This document shows, piece by piece, positions 24,614 to 33,603 of a stretch of 64,000 bases of DNA. The stretch's first letter is position 1; every line of letters begins with the position of its first letter. The notes beneath the pieces are model-generated. The model was not told where the DNA came from. It did not search any database and saw only the letters and a program-made list of their open reading frames with translations. Made by a program: the position numbers and the translations under genes. This DNA comes from Flavobacterium psychrotrophum (GTDB lineage Bacteria > Bacteroidota > Bacteroidia > Flavobacteriales > Flavobacteriaceae): positions 2,418,001 to 2,482,000 of the forward strand of contig NZ_CP031557.1 in NCBI RefSeq assembly GCF_003403075.1, read 5' to 3'.

Positions 24614-26824
24614 TTACTTAAGGGTAAATGTTGCAGTACCTTTTACATCCTGAGATGAAGCACCTATAATAGCCTGGAAATCGCCCGGCTCTGCTACCCA
24701 CTCATGTTTTTTATCGTCAAAAAAGCTAAGTGCCGTTTTATCAATGGTAAAGGTTACCGTTTTTTCTTCGCCTGCTTTAAGGTTTACTTTTTCAAATCCT
24801 TTAAGTTCTTTTACCGGTCTTGGTAATGATGATTTTACGTCGGCTATATATAATTGCACAATCTCAGCACCTTCGCGCTTGCCTGTGTTTTTTACTTTAA
24901 CAGATACCGTTACTTTACCATCTTTAGTAACCTGCTTTTTATCCAGAGTTACAGCGCCGTACTTAAATGTTGTATAGCTAAGTCCGTGTCCAAATGGAAA
25001 CAATGGTTTTATCTTTTTGTTCTCATGCCAACGGTAGCCTACAAAAATGCCTTCGGTATAGTTTACGTCTTTAGTACCCGGAAACTCTCCTACCGAATGT
25101 GCAGGATTATCACTAAGTTTTACAGGGAAACTAAATGTAAGCTTGCCCGATGGGTTAACATCGCCAAAAAGCACTGCTGCAAGCGCATTACCTGCTTCTG
25201 TACCTAAATACCAGCCCTGCACTATTGATGGCACCTGCGTTACAAATGGCATAGCCACCGCATTACCGGATATGTTTACAAACACAAGGTTCTTATTAAC
25301 TTTAGCCAGTGCGCTTATTAGGTCGCTTTGGTTATATGGCAGGTCTAGCTCTTTACGGTCGCGGCCTTCGCTATCCTGAAAATCGCTCTTGTTAAGACCA
25401 CCTACAAAAATTACCACATCGGCACCTTTAGCCGCATTTAATGCTTCAGCCTTTAGTTCTGCTGCAGAACGGGTTTCTTTCAGGTTCTGCCCAGATACCA
25501 CACCGTTATAGTCGCCACTGGCATCGCCCACATAACCACGAACGTATACTACCTCAGCATCTTTACCTACCCTGTTTTTTATTCCGTCAAGCGGAGAAAC
25601 TTCATATTTTGCTTTAAGCGAAGAGCTACCGCCACCCACAGTCATCATCTTAATGGCATTTTCGCCAATAACCACGATCTTTTTGCTTTTGTTTACATCA
25701 ACCGGTAGCACATTGCCTGTGTTTTTAAGCAGTACAATACCTTCTTCAGCAATCTTTCTTCCCGCAAGGGCGTGTTCCTGTGTACCAAAAGAACCATACG
25801 GCCTGTTTGGGTTCATGGTAGTGCGGTAGGCAAGGCGCATAATGTTGCGCACCTTCTCGTCAAGTTCTTTAGTACCCACTTCTCCGGATTGTATCATCCT
25901 CAGGTAAGGATTTGCCAGGTAGTAACGATCATATACATTTTTTTCTCCTTTAGAAAGACCATCTGTCCAGGTACCAAACTCCATGTCAAGCCCATTAAAT
26001 ATTGCTTGCTTGGTATCGTTAGCCCCACCCCAGTCGGCCACTACAACACCGTTAAAACCCCACTCCTTGCGCAGGATGTCCTGTAGCAGGTACTCGTTAT
26101 GGCAATTGTACTGGTTACGGTATTTGTTGTAAGAACCCATTATAGCCCAGGCATCACCTTCCTGCACAGCTGCTTTAAAGGCAGGCAGGTAAATTTCGTA
26201 TAAAGCACGGTCGTCTACATTAACGTTTACCGTGTGGCGGTTTGTTTCCTGGTTATTAAGAGCAAAGTGTTTAACACAGGCGGCAACACCACTACCCTGT
26301 ACACCTTTGATATACGGTACAACCATTTGCCCGGCAAGGAAAGGATCTTCGCCCATGTACTCAAAGTTACGGCCGTTTAACGGGCTGCGGTAAATATTTA
26401 CACCGGGGCCTAATAGTACATTCTTATTACGGTAACGGGCTTCTTCGCCAATGCTTTTACCATATAGTGCAGACATTTCCCTGTTCCATGTAGCTGATAA
26501 AGCCGTTAGTGCCGGGAATGCGATACAAGAGTCGTTATTCCAGCCGGCCTGGTCCCACTCATCCCACAACACTTCAGAGCGTATACCGTGAGGACCATCG
26601 GTCATCCAGTTTTCAGGGATACCAAGCCTTGGCACGCCCGGCGAACTGAATTTAGACTGTGCGTGTATCATGGCTATCTTTTCTTCAACCGTCATTTTAG
26701 AGACTGCATCTTCTATGCGCTCCTCTACAGGCTTAGAATTATCCAGGTATACCGGGAGTTTTTGCTGCCCGTTTACCGTGGCTACTATACAAAGTACGCC
26801 CAGGGTAATAAGTTTTTTTATCAT
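24614..26824 (-). CDS. Glycoside hydrolase family 3 beta-glucosidase-like enzyme
   Basis: A 736-residue exported enzyme: signal peptide MIKKLITLGVLCIVATVNGQ, GH3 N-terminal barrel (about 40-340), alpha/beta sandwich domain (about 370-600) and a C-terminal fibronectin-III-like domain (about 655-730, starting VTVSVKVKNTGKREGAEIVQ). The likely nucleophile is the aspartate in GVVVADWGGAND at about residue 263; KHFALNNQET is the conserved substrate-binding motif. Acts in the periplasm or at the surface on beta-linked glucosides or similar. Middle gene of the three-gene operon; start is 14 bases from the upstream GH3 stop. Confidence 0.92.
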   Translation of the reverse strand: MIKKLITLGVLCIVATVNGQQKLPVYLDNSKPVEERIEDAVSKMTVEEKIAMIHAQSKFSSPGVPRLGIPENWMTDGPHGIRSEVLWDEWDQAGWNNDSCIAFPALTALSATWNREMSALYGKSIGEEARYRNKNVLLGPGVNIYRSPLNGRNFEYMGEDPFLAGQMVVPYIKGVQGSGVAACVKHFALNNQETNRHTVNVNVDDRALYEIYLPAFKAAVQEGDAWAIMGSYNKYRNQYNCHNEYLLQDILRKEWGFNGVVVADWGGANDTKQAIFNGLDMEFGTWTDGLSKGEKNVYDRYYLANPYLRMIQSGEVGTKELDEKVRNIMRLAYRTTMNPNRPYGSFGTQEHALAGRKIAEEGIVLLKNTGNVLPVDVNKSKKIVVIGENAIKMMTVGGGSSSLKAKYEVSPLDGIKNRVGKDAEVVYVRGYVGDASGDYNGVVSGQNLKETRSAAELKAEALNAAKGADVVIFVGGLNKSDFQDSEGRDRKELDLPYNQSDLISALAKVNKNLVFVNISGNAVAMPFVTQVPSIVQGWYLGTEAGNALAAVLFGDVNPSGKLTFSFPVKLSDNPAHSVGEFPGTKDVNYTEGIFVGYRWHENKKIKPLFPFGHGLSYTTFKYGAVTLDKKQVTKDGKVTVSVKVKNTGKREGAEIVQLYIADVKSSLPRPVKELKGFEKVNLKAGEEKTVTFTIDKTALSFFDDKKHEWVAEPGDFQAIIGASSQDVKGTATFTLK

Positions 26825-26838
26825 TTGTATCTATTGTT

Positions 26839-29121
26839 TTATTTGAGGTTAAAGTTAATGTTCTTTACGCTGTCGCTGCTTGTACCTATCATCAGCTGGA
26901 ATTCACCAGGCTCGCTTGCATACTCCAGGTTTGAGTTATAAAATTTAAGCAGGTCTTCAGTTATTTTAAAGGTAACGGTTTTAGATTCGCCTGCTTTAAG
27001 CACTATCTTTTCAAAGCCCTTAAGCTCTTTTACCGGTCTTGATATGCTGGCAACAAGATCTCTTATATACAGCTGCACTACTTCGGCACCGTCTTTTTTA
27101 CCTGTGTTTTTAACGGTTACTGTTGCGGTTATATCATTGCCTTTAGCCATTTTATTGCTGCTCAATGTTATATCGCTATATTCAAAAGTAGTATAACTTA
27201 ACCCGTAACCAAACGGATACAGCGGTGCGTTCTTCTCATCCATGTAATTGCTCCTGAATTTTTCAAAGCCTTTATCAGATGCCGGCCTGCCTGTATTAAG
27301 GTGGTTATAGTACAACGGAATTTGCGCTACACTCCTTGGGAAAGTTGAAACCAGTTTACCACTAGGGTTTACATCGCCAAACACCACATCTGCAATAGCC
27401 TGTGCAGCCTCTGTACCACCAAACCATACATTAAGAATAGACGGCACATTTTCCTGCTCCCAAACAAGCGTCATGGGGCGGCCTGCAAAAAGAACCAATA
27501 CCACCGGCTTACCGGTTTGCAGCAGTTTTGCCAGCAACCTTTTTTGTACCTCCGGTATGCCAATATCAGTACGGCTGCTTGATTCGCCACTCATTTCAGA
27601 AGCTTCGCCCATAGCCGCAACAATAACATCGGCTTTAGAGGCAATGTCAAGGGCTTCTTTAGTCAGTTCTTCCTCTGTCCTGTTATCACGCGGAATATCC
27701 CTGCCAAACATCGTGGCATCCTGCTGCATTTTAGCATCTGCCAAAAGGTTAGATCCTACCGCATATAGTATTTTAGCTTCTTTGCCTCCTACTTCTTTTA
27801 AACCCTCAACAAGTGTTAGTGGTTTTTCAAGTTTGGCAGCCACACTCCAGGTACCTACCATGTTTGAGCCTGAATTAGCCAATGGGCCTATAACAGCAAT
27901 GGTTTTTTTACGATCTATCGGCAGTATATTACCTTCGTTTTTAAGCAGTACAAAACTTTGTGAAGCCGTTTTTCTTGCTGCAGCCCTGTGTTCTTTATTA
28001 TAAATTTCTTTTTTGGCTCTTTTATCATCGCAAAATTTATACGGATCTTTAAAAAGCCCAAGCCTGTATTTTGCCTCCAGTATACGGCGGCACGCCTGGT
28101 CTATTTGTGCTTCCGTTACTTTGCCTTCTTTTAGGGAAGCAGGCAGTGTACCCACAAATCCTTCGGCTACCATATCCATATCAAGGCCTGCCTTAAGCGC
28201 CAGTACCGATGCCTGTTGCAAATCGCCCAGGCCATGGCTGGTAATTTCGCCCACACCCTGATAATCGGCTACTGTAAAGCCCTGAAAATCCCATTGCTTA
28301 CGCAGCACATCTGTAAGCAGCCACTTATTAGCGTGTGCTGGCACTGCATCTACCACGTTAAAAGATGCCATAACACTAGCTACCCCCTGCTCTACAGCAG
28401 CTTTATACGGGTAAAAATATTCGTTGTACATCCTTACATGGCTCATATCTGCAGTATTATAATCACGACCCGCTTCTCCTGCACCATAAAGCGCAAAGTG
28501 CTTTACACAGGCAAGTATATTTGAGTTTTGAGAAAATGAATTGTCTTTGCCCTGGTAACCCCTAACCATAGCTTTGGCAATCTGGCCTCCAAGGAACGGG
28601 TCTTCACCACTACCTTCAGACACACGGCCCCAACGCGGGTCTCGGGCAATATCTACCATAGGGCTAAACGTCCAGTTAATACCATCAGCGCTGGCCTCTT
28701 TAGCGGCAATCTGGGCAGATTGCTCTATGGCATTCATATCCCAGGTACAGGCGATGCCTAATGGGATAGGAAAAACCGACTCATACCCGTGTATTACATC
28801 CATACCAAACAGCATGGGAATTTTCATGCGGCTCTCAGTTACGGCTATTCGTTGTATCTCTTTTATCTTGGCAACACCTTTAATATTGAACATACCCCCT
28901 ACCTGGCCTTTGCGTATTTTATCGGCAATGCCACTATTGCTGCCAAGGCCTGTAATAATGTCGCCTTCGCTGGGTAAGTTAAGCTGCCCTATTTTTTCTT
29001 CTACCGTCATTTTGCTCATCAGGTTGTTGATGAACGCATCCATTTTCGGGTCTTTTGGTGCCTGTGCCTTTAGCGATATCGCCGAGGCAGCCACCAATAA
29101 TAATGTTACAATTTTTTTCAT
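26839..29121 (-). CDS. bglX: GH3 beta-glucosidase, BglX-like
   Basis: A 760-residue exported GH3 enzyme with signal peptide (cleaved near LKAQ, residue about 19), GH3 N-terminal barrel (RDPRWGRVSEGSGEDPFLGG at about 155-180; KHFALYGAGEAGRDY), probable nucleophile aspartate in FTVADYQGVG at about 286, C-terminal alpha/beta domain and a fibronectin-III-like tail. The BglX-type N-terminal GMDVIHGYESVFPIPLG is clear. Periplasmic beta-glucosidase or related exo-activity is expected. First gene of the operon with the second GH3 and the acyltransferase. The two GH3 proteins are ancient, not recent, paralogues. Confidence 0.92.
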   Translation of the reverse strand: MKKIVTLLLVAASAISLKAQAPKDPKMDAFINNLMSKMTVEEKIGQLNLPSEGDIITGLGSNSGIADKIRKGQVGGMFNIKGVAKIKEIQRIAVTESRMKIPMLFGMDVIHGYESVFPIPLGIACTWDMNAIEQSAQIAAKEASADGINWTFSPMVDIARDPRWGRVSEGSGEDPFLGGQIAKAMVRGYQGKDNSFSQNSNILACVKHFALYGAGEAGRDYNTADMSHVRMYNEYFYPYKAAVEQGVASVMASFNVVDAVPAHANKWLLTDVLRKQWDFQGFTVADYQGVGEITSHGLGDLQQASVLALKAGLDMDMVAEGFVGTLPASLKEGKVTEAQIDQACRRILEAKYRLGLFKDPYKFCDDKRAKKEIYNKEHRAAARKTASQSFVLLKNEGNILPIDRKKTIAVIGPLANSGSNMVGTWSVAAKLEKPLTLVEGLKEVGGKEAKILYAVGSNLLADAKMQQDATMFGRDIPRDNRTEEELTKEALDIASKADVIVAAMGEASEMSGESSSRTDIGIPEVQKRLLAKLLQTGKPVVLVLFAGRPMTLVWEQENVPSILNVWFGGTEAAQAIADVVFGDVNPSGKLVSTFPRSVAQIPLYYNHLNTGRPASDKGFEKFRSNYMDEKNAPLYPFGYGLSYTTFEYSDITLSSNKMAKGNDITATVTVKNTGKKDGAEVVQLYIRDLVASISRPVKELKGFEKIVLKAGESKTVTFKITEDLLKFYNSNLEYASEPGEFQLMIGTSSDSVKNINFNLK

Positions 29122-29417
29122 TTTATTTATTTTGTGTCGTTAGCCCTCTTGCCATGAAGGCTCTTTAATTGAATGTAAAACTAAAACGATATAGTAGCAT
29201 TACAATACCCTATATTGTAAAATGTAGATGATTTTGTCACACAACTTATTGATTTACTTAATTTTAAAGAAAAAGAAGACAATAAAAAAGTAGGGAAATA
29301 CAGGCGTTTATGTAGAAGATTAAACTGTATTTTATAACAACAAACACTTCATCATTTGCTATACAAAAAATACACAAAATACTAAAAAACAAATACTTAT
29401 CACATTTTAGATGCTTT
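29122..29417. other. AT-rich spacer upstream of the GH3 operon
   Basis: About 296 bases with no gene visible on either strand. On the reverse strand it must carry the GH3 operon promoter; TAGTTTTA at about 29175-29182 is the closest match to TAnnTTTG. Nothing else was recognised. Confidence 0.4.
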
Positions 29418-31058
29418 TTACGCTATACTACTGCCAACTCCTATCTTATCGATTTTCGATTCAAATTCTTCACGTGGTACGGCTGCCTTATTACGCACTT
29501 TTGTACGGTAATTATATATGGTACTAATAGAGTATCTGAGGAAAGAAGCAATCTTAACGCTGTCTGTAATGCCTAATCTTTCCAACGCAAAAATGCGGAG
29601 TTCAGTATTTAAAATTTCGCCTTCGCGAAGTACAATCTGTTCCTGCGGAATGAGCATTGCATTAAATTCATCTACAAATGTGGGGTACAGATTTACAAAG
29701 ATCATATCGAAATTTTTGTACAGTCCCTGCAACTCATCGTCGGTAAAATCTGTTGACTTCAAAATTTTTGACAGCTCGTCAAACTGTTTGCTTACGGCTT
29801 TTTTATTGAGCATTCTTCGATACTCCTCGAGCTTGTTTATGTAAGACGAACATATGTCAAAAAATTGCGCAATGTATTCTTCCTTAACACGGTTAGCTTC
29901 GTGCAACTGATCATTAAAATCTTTAAGACTGTCATTAGCCAATAAAATATCGGCGTTAAGCAATTGTAGCTGCTTACCGGAAAGTGAAAGTTCTTCCTTT
30001 ATCTTAGAGACTCTTTTCATCTGGCGGTACACATACACAATGGCTATTGCCAAAAATACTGTCAACACACTAATAAGCACAAGGTAGCCTTCGAGCTTGC
30101 TCCTGCCATTTGCTTCTTTTTCCTGGTAGGCAGCGTTAATGATCGAATAAAACTCAGACATCATGAGCGTACGGAACTTTACGTTACAAAACACAGCATC
30201 TTCGAGTGCAGAACGGGCATACTTGTAAGAAAGGTCAATTTTACCTGAATAGTAGTAATATATGGCCAGGTTTTGCATGGCACCGTGGTCTTTAATACCA
30301 TTTTCTATATCAGTTATGGCAGCGCGTGTATAATACTCCAGCCCTTTGTCTTCATTTTTTTGCAGCATATATACATCTCCCAAAAGGTAGACAAACATGG
30401 CATAATCAGCTTGTTGCTTTTTAGATTTAGCCATCAGCCCGTAAAGTAGTTTTTCGGCTTTAGCCAGGTCTTTTTTGTAGATGTAGCGTTGCGCGAGGTT
30501 GATGCTGTACTTCGCCGAGCTTTTATCAAGCACCGCAATTAACGAATCGCGATACACTTCTATTTGCTTTTTGTAATATTCGCCGGTATTGTTAGTGGTA
30601 TAATGCTCATAGAACTGGCTATAAAACTCATAATACAGGGCTTTAATATCTGTAGGCAGTGTTTTACTTTTAATACCTTTCAGCAATGCCTGTGCCTCCA
30701 GAAAACTACCGGCAGAAGAATATAAGTTGGCCTGTTGTATTTGGGTCTTTTGTTTACGGTATGGGTCTTTTAATAATTCGGCTATCTCTAAATTGCGGTT
30801 GATATAAAATTGCGCCGAGTCGATCCTGAATTTACGGTACTCGCCATATAGCTTTTCGTTAAGCATATACTCTTCCTGCCGTGAAACATCGCCTGTTAAT
30901 GACAGCTTGTAAGCAGCAATACGCCTTTCTTTAAGGTTAACATATTGCTGCTTATTTTTAATAGCTGCATCAAGTTTATTTAAAAGCGAATCGCTAACAC
31001 CACAATAGCCGTGCAGGCCGGTTAAGAAAGCGATAAGTGTATATAAAAAGTTTTTCAA
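29418..31058 (-). CDS. DUF6377-type TPR transcriptional regulator
   Basis: A 546-residue protein with a signal peptide-like N-terminus, tetratricopeptide-like helices (about 60-310: for example AEKLLYGLMAKSKKQQADYA, KGLEYYTRAAITDIENG), one membrane helix (about 325-345, LVLISVLTVFLAIAIVYVYR), a coiled coil and a C-terminal region ending in a LuxR-like helix-turn-helix (RLGITDSVKIASFLRYSISTIYNYRTKVRNK). This is the layout of DUF6377 regulators, which sit in the inner membrane of Bacteroidota and are often found beside glycan-use genes. It probably regulates the GH3 operon downstream. Confidence 0.85.
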   Translation of the reverse strand: MKNFLYTLIAFLTGLHGYCGVSDSLLNKLDAAIKNKQQYVNLKERRIAAYKLSLTGDVSRQEEYMLNEKLYGEYRKFRIDSAQFYINRNLEIAELLKDPYRKQKTQIQQANLYSSAGSFLEAQALLKGIKSKTLPTDIKALYYEFYSQFYEHYTTNNTGEYYKKQIEVYRDSLIAVLDKSSAKYSINLAQRYIYKKDLAKAEKLLYGLMAKSKKQQADYAMFVYLLGDVYMLQKNEDKGLEYYTRAAITDIENGIKDHGAMQNLAIYYYYSGKIDLSYKYARSALEDAVFCNVKFRTLMMSEFYSIINAAYQEKEANGRSKLEGYLVLISVLTVFLAIAIVYVYRQMKRVSKIKEELSLSGKQLQLLNADILLANDSLKDFNDQLHEANRVKEEYIAQFFDICSSYINKLEEYRRMLNKKAVSKQFDELSKILKSTDFTDDELQGLYKNFDMIFVNLYPTFVDEFNAMLIPQEQIVLREGEILNTELRIFALERLGITDSVKIASFLRYSISTIYNYRTKVRNKAAVPREEFESKIDKIGVGSSIA

Positions 31059-31081
31059 GTAGATAGATGTCTGGTTGTAAG

Positions 31082-31110
31082 CAAAGATAACAAATACGGC
31101 ATATTCTCAA
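31082..31110 (-). promoter_or_regulatory. Predicted promoter of the DUF6377 gene
   Basis: On the reverse strand TTG (31108-31110) is followed after 18 bases by TATCTTTG (31082-31089), a perfect -7 match. The start codon is 24 bases downstream. Confidence 0.65.
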
Positions 31111-31145
31111 AATTATCATTTTGCATTACATTATCCTTATATATG

Positions 31146-32159
31146 CTATGCGTTATTTATTTCATCCATAATTTCTGCTACAATACTGTAAGACTTAACC
31201 CGCTCCTTATGACCATAAATATTAGAAACCACCATAAGCTCGTCTACACCCGTACGGTCTAAGAAATCCTTTATCTGCTTACTTACAGCTTCTTTCCTGC
31301 CAACAAAAGAATACTTTAACATATCGCGTACCGATGGATTGTGTTGTACCATCATCAGATCATCTGTCATGGGCATGGGTGGCTGCAGGTGCTCGCGCTG
31401 CCCCGTTAATACGCCTATAAACATACGAAGCAATGAGGTAAAATTCTCCTCGGCTTCTTCATCCGTATCGGCAGCAATCACGTTTATGCCAGCCATGGTG
31501 TAAGGCTTATCAAGATATTGCGATGGCTTAAACTCCCTGCGGTATATTTCGAGCGCATCAAACAGTAACGATGTAGCAAAGTGGCTTGCAAAAACATAGG
31601 GTAATCCCATTTTAGCAGCCAGATGAGCGCTATCTGTACTTGACCCCAATATGTAAATAGGCACATCTACACCTTCGGCCACTGTGGCGCGCACCTGGGC
31701 ATTTGCATTATCTTCAGATAAATACTGCTGTATCTGGGCTACCTCGCCGGGAAAGTTGTTTACCGCCTGCATCCGGTCAGACCGTATAGCGTGAGCGGTA
31801 ACCTGGTCTGTTCCCGGAGCACGGCCAAGGCCAAGGTCGATACGTCCGGGGTAAAGGTTGCCTAGCGTGCCGAACTGCTCTGCAACAATAAGCGATGAAT
31901 GGTTAGGCAGCATTATGCCGCCTGAGCCAACCCTTATAGTTTTAGTACCTCCTGCAATGTAGCCTATAAGTACTGATGTAGCCGAACTGGCAATACTGAT
32001 CGTGTTGTGGTGTTCTGCCAGCCAAAAGCGCTTATAGCCCATAGCTTCGGTTTTCTGTGCAAGGTCAAGGCTGTTTTTAAATGTATCGTTAACGGTAGTA
32101 CCTTCTGATATAAACGCCAGTTCTAAGAGCGAATAGGCAATGTTTTTTTTAGTCTCCAT
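31146..32159 (-). CDS. LLM-class flavin-dependent oxidoreductase (luciferase-like)
   Basis: A 337-residue TIM-barrel enzyme of the bacterial luciferase-like monooxygenase superfamily, group resembling E. coli YhbW. Diagnostic stretches are AEHHNTISIASSATSVLIGYIA, RVGSGGIMLPNHSSLIVAEQFGTL, GRIDLGLGRAPGTDQ and YILGSSTDSAHLAAKMGLPY. It should use reduced FMN and oxygen; the substrate is unknown. Soluble, apparently monocistronic. Confidence 0.9.
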   Translation of the reverse strand: METKKNIAYSLLELAFISEGTTVNDTFKNSLDLAQKTEAMGYKRFWLAEHHNTISIASSATSVLIGYIAGGTKTIRVGSGGIMLPNHSSLIVAEQFGTLGNLYPGRIDLGLGRAPGTDQVTAHAIRSDRMQAVNNFPGEVAQIQQYLSEDNANAQVRATVAEGVDVPIYILGSSTDSAHLAAKMGLPYVFASHFATSLLFDALEIYRREFKPSQYLDKPYTMAGINVIAADTDEEAEENFTSLLRMFIGVLTGQREHLQPPMPMTDDLMMVQHNPSVRDMLKYSFVGRKEAVSKQIKDFLDRTGVDELMVVSNIYGHKERVKSYSIVAEIMDEINNA

Positions 32160-32260
32160 AAGTAATCTTGGCAGGAATGGAAATATTTGATATTTATCAT
32201 TCCCTTAAAGCTGCCGCAGCAACTTTAAATTTTTGAATTAATATAATATATACCAAAAGT

Positions 32261-32293
32261 AAAAAATCCTGCTGCCAATTAAGGCAACAGGAT
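32261..32293 (-). terminator. Terminator of the def-DUF5606 operon
   Basis: ATCCTG and CAGGAT arms with an inner TGCC/GGCA stem and one C-A mismatch; on the reverse strand the hairpin is followed by a run of six T. Confidence 0.7.
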
Positions 32294-32321
32294 CAATTAT
32301 ATAAACTAAGACCGTATATTT

Positions 32322-32771
32322 TTATTCTTCGGCCTTTACAACTTCTTCAGCAGGAGCTTCTACAGTTTCTGTAGCGGCAACAACTTCTTCTTTGCTTACA
32401 AGGCCTTTTGCCTGTAGCATACCATACCAGTTAAGTATTTTTTTAATGTCAGACGCGTATACCCTGTCTTCGTCAAATTCAGGAAGTACTTCCCTGAAAT
32501 AGCTTTCAAGTTTAGCGTTGTCTTCTTTGTGAGAAAGCGCAGGGCCATTATCTTCTTTTACAGCAATAGCACGTAATACCTCTGCCAGGCGAATCTCACC
32601 ATTATAAGTATATACAGATATTTCAGAAAGAAGGCTTACGTTACTCCTAAGGCCTACTGTTATTTTTTTACCGTCTAAAAGCGATTCAGCAACAAAGCCG
32701 GTACGTGTTTGCAATTTCAGTTCATAAAGTCCCGGCTTGCCCGAGATAGCTAATATTTTTTCGATGCTCAT
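32322..32771 (-). CDS. DUF5606 protein
   Basis: A 149-residue protein starting MSIEKILAISGKPGLYELKL with an N-terminal small beta domain, a helical middle (YASDIKKILNWYGMLQAKGL) and an acidic, Ala/Glu/Val-rich tail. This matches DUF5606, a small family that I recall as flanking peptide deformylase in Flavobacteriaceae; here def lies 73 bases upstream on the same strand. No signal peptide. Its role is unknown, but the constant link to def and ruvX-region genes hints at a core function. Confidence 0.8.
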   Translation of the reverse strand: MSIEKILAISGKPGLYELKLQTRTGFVAESLLDGKKITVGLRSNVSLLSEISVYTYNGEIRLAEVLRAIAVKEDNGPALSHKEDNAKLESYFREVLPEFDEDRVYASDIKKILNWYGMLQAKGLVSKEEVVAATETVEAPAEEVVKAEE

Positions 32772-32844
32772 TATGCAGTATTTTTAAATCCAGTGTTTTT
32801 TATAAGGTTGGCAAATATCTAATCTTTGGTTTTAAAATCAAAAA

Positions 32845-33432
32845 TTATCTGCCTTTTTTGGCAATAAATTTCATTTTATAGTCAGGCCTTGTCTTGCCTT
32901 CCATAATATTCTGAAGTTTCTTGTTTATTAAACGCTTTTTTAGCGAAGATAGTCTGTCTGTAAACAAAATTCCCTCAATATGATCGTATTCATGTTGTAT
33001 AACCCTGGCTATCAAACCATCATAAACATCAGTATGTTTATTAAAATCTTCATCAAAATATTCTATGGTAATGCGCTCGTGGCGGTATACATCTTCACGC
33101 ACTTCGGGTATACTAAGGCAGCCTTCATTAAAGCCCCATTCTTCGCCCTCTTCTTTAGTAATAACAGGGTTTATAAATGTTTTTTTAAACGTAGACAATA
33201 GCTCCTGCTCTTCTTTAACAAGATCTTCGTCTTCGCTAAAAGGGCGGGTATCTATAATAAACAGGCGTATGGCAAGGCCTACCTGCGGTGCCGCAAGGCC
33301 CACACCATAAGCATTATACATAGTTTCGTACATATCAGCAATTATTTGCTTAAGGTTAAGATAGTCCTTTGGTATTTCTACACCTTTTTTGCGCAAAACC
33401 GGGTCGCCATATCCTATAATGGGTAGTATCAT
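32845..33432 (-). CDS. def: Peptide deformylase
   Basis: A 195-residue metalloenzyme that removes the formyl group from new polypeptides. All three motifs are present: GVGLAAPQVG (43-52), EGCLSIP (103-109, metal-binding Cys105) and HEYDHIEG (147-154, metal-binding His147 and His151). The ATG at 33432 gives the usual start MILPIIGYGDPVLRKKG; an in-frame ATG 33 bases upstream would add 11 residues not seen in the family. Likely co-transcribed with DUF5606. Confidence 0.96.
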   Translation of the reverse strand: MILPIIGYGDPVLRKKGVEIPKDYLNLKQIIADMYETMYNAYGVGLAAPQVGLAIRLFIIDTRPFSEDEDLVKEEQELLSTFKKTFINPVITKEEGEEWGFNEGCLSIPEVREDVYRHERITIEYFDEDFNKHTDVYDGLIARVIQHEYDHIEGILFTDRLSSLKKRLINKKLQNIMEGKTRPDYKMKFIAKKGR

Positions 33433-33481
33433 AATCGTTGTTTCATTTGCCGGTATGTGTCGCATACCTCCTGTTAAGCCG

Positions 33482-33489
33482 CAAAAATA
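33482..33489 (-). promoter_or_regulatory. Predicted -7 element for def
   Basis: TATTTTTG on the reverse strand, a perfect TAnnTTTG match, 49 bases upstream of the chosen def start. Confidence 0.5.
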
Positions 33490-33579
33490 ATAAATAAAAT
33501 GCTATTAAGCACCATTGAATTAAATGCTAAATTTTTGTGAGAATTAACCGTATATTACTGTATTCAAAATCGCAATGTT

Positions 33580-33587
33580 TACCTTTG
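33580..33587 (+). promoter_or_regulatory. Predicted -7 element for the FUSC-family gene
   Basis: TACCTTTG, a perfect TAnnTTTG match, 16 bases upstream of the ATG. The short leader is typical for this phylum. Confidence 0.55.
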
Positions 33588-33603
33588 GCCATTATCAACA
33601 GGC

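Noticed and set aside
27473..29143. Long antisense frames opposite the GH3 gene
   Set aside because: Codon-bias shadows of a large conserved enzyme gene; no start signals or motifs.
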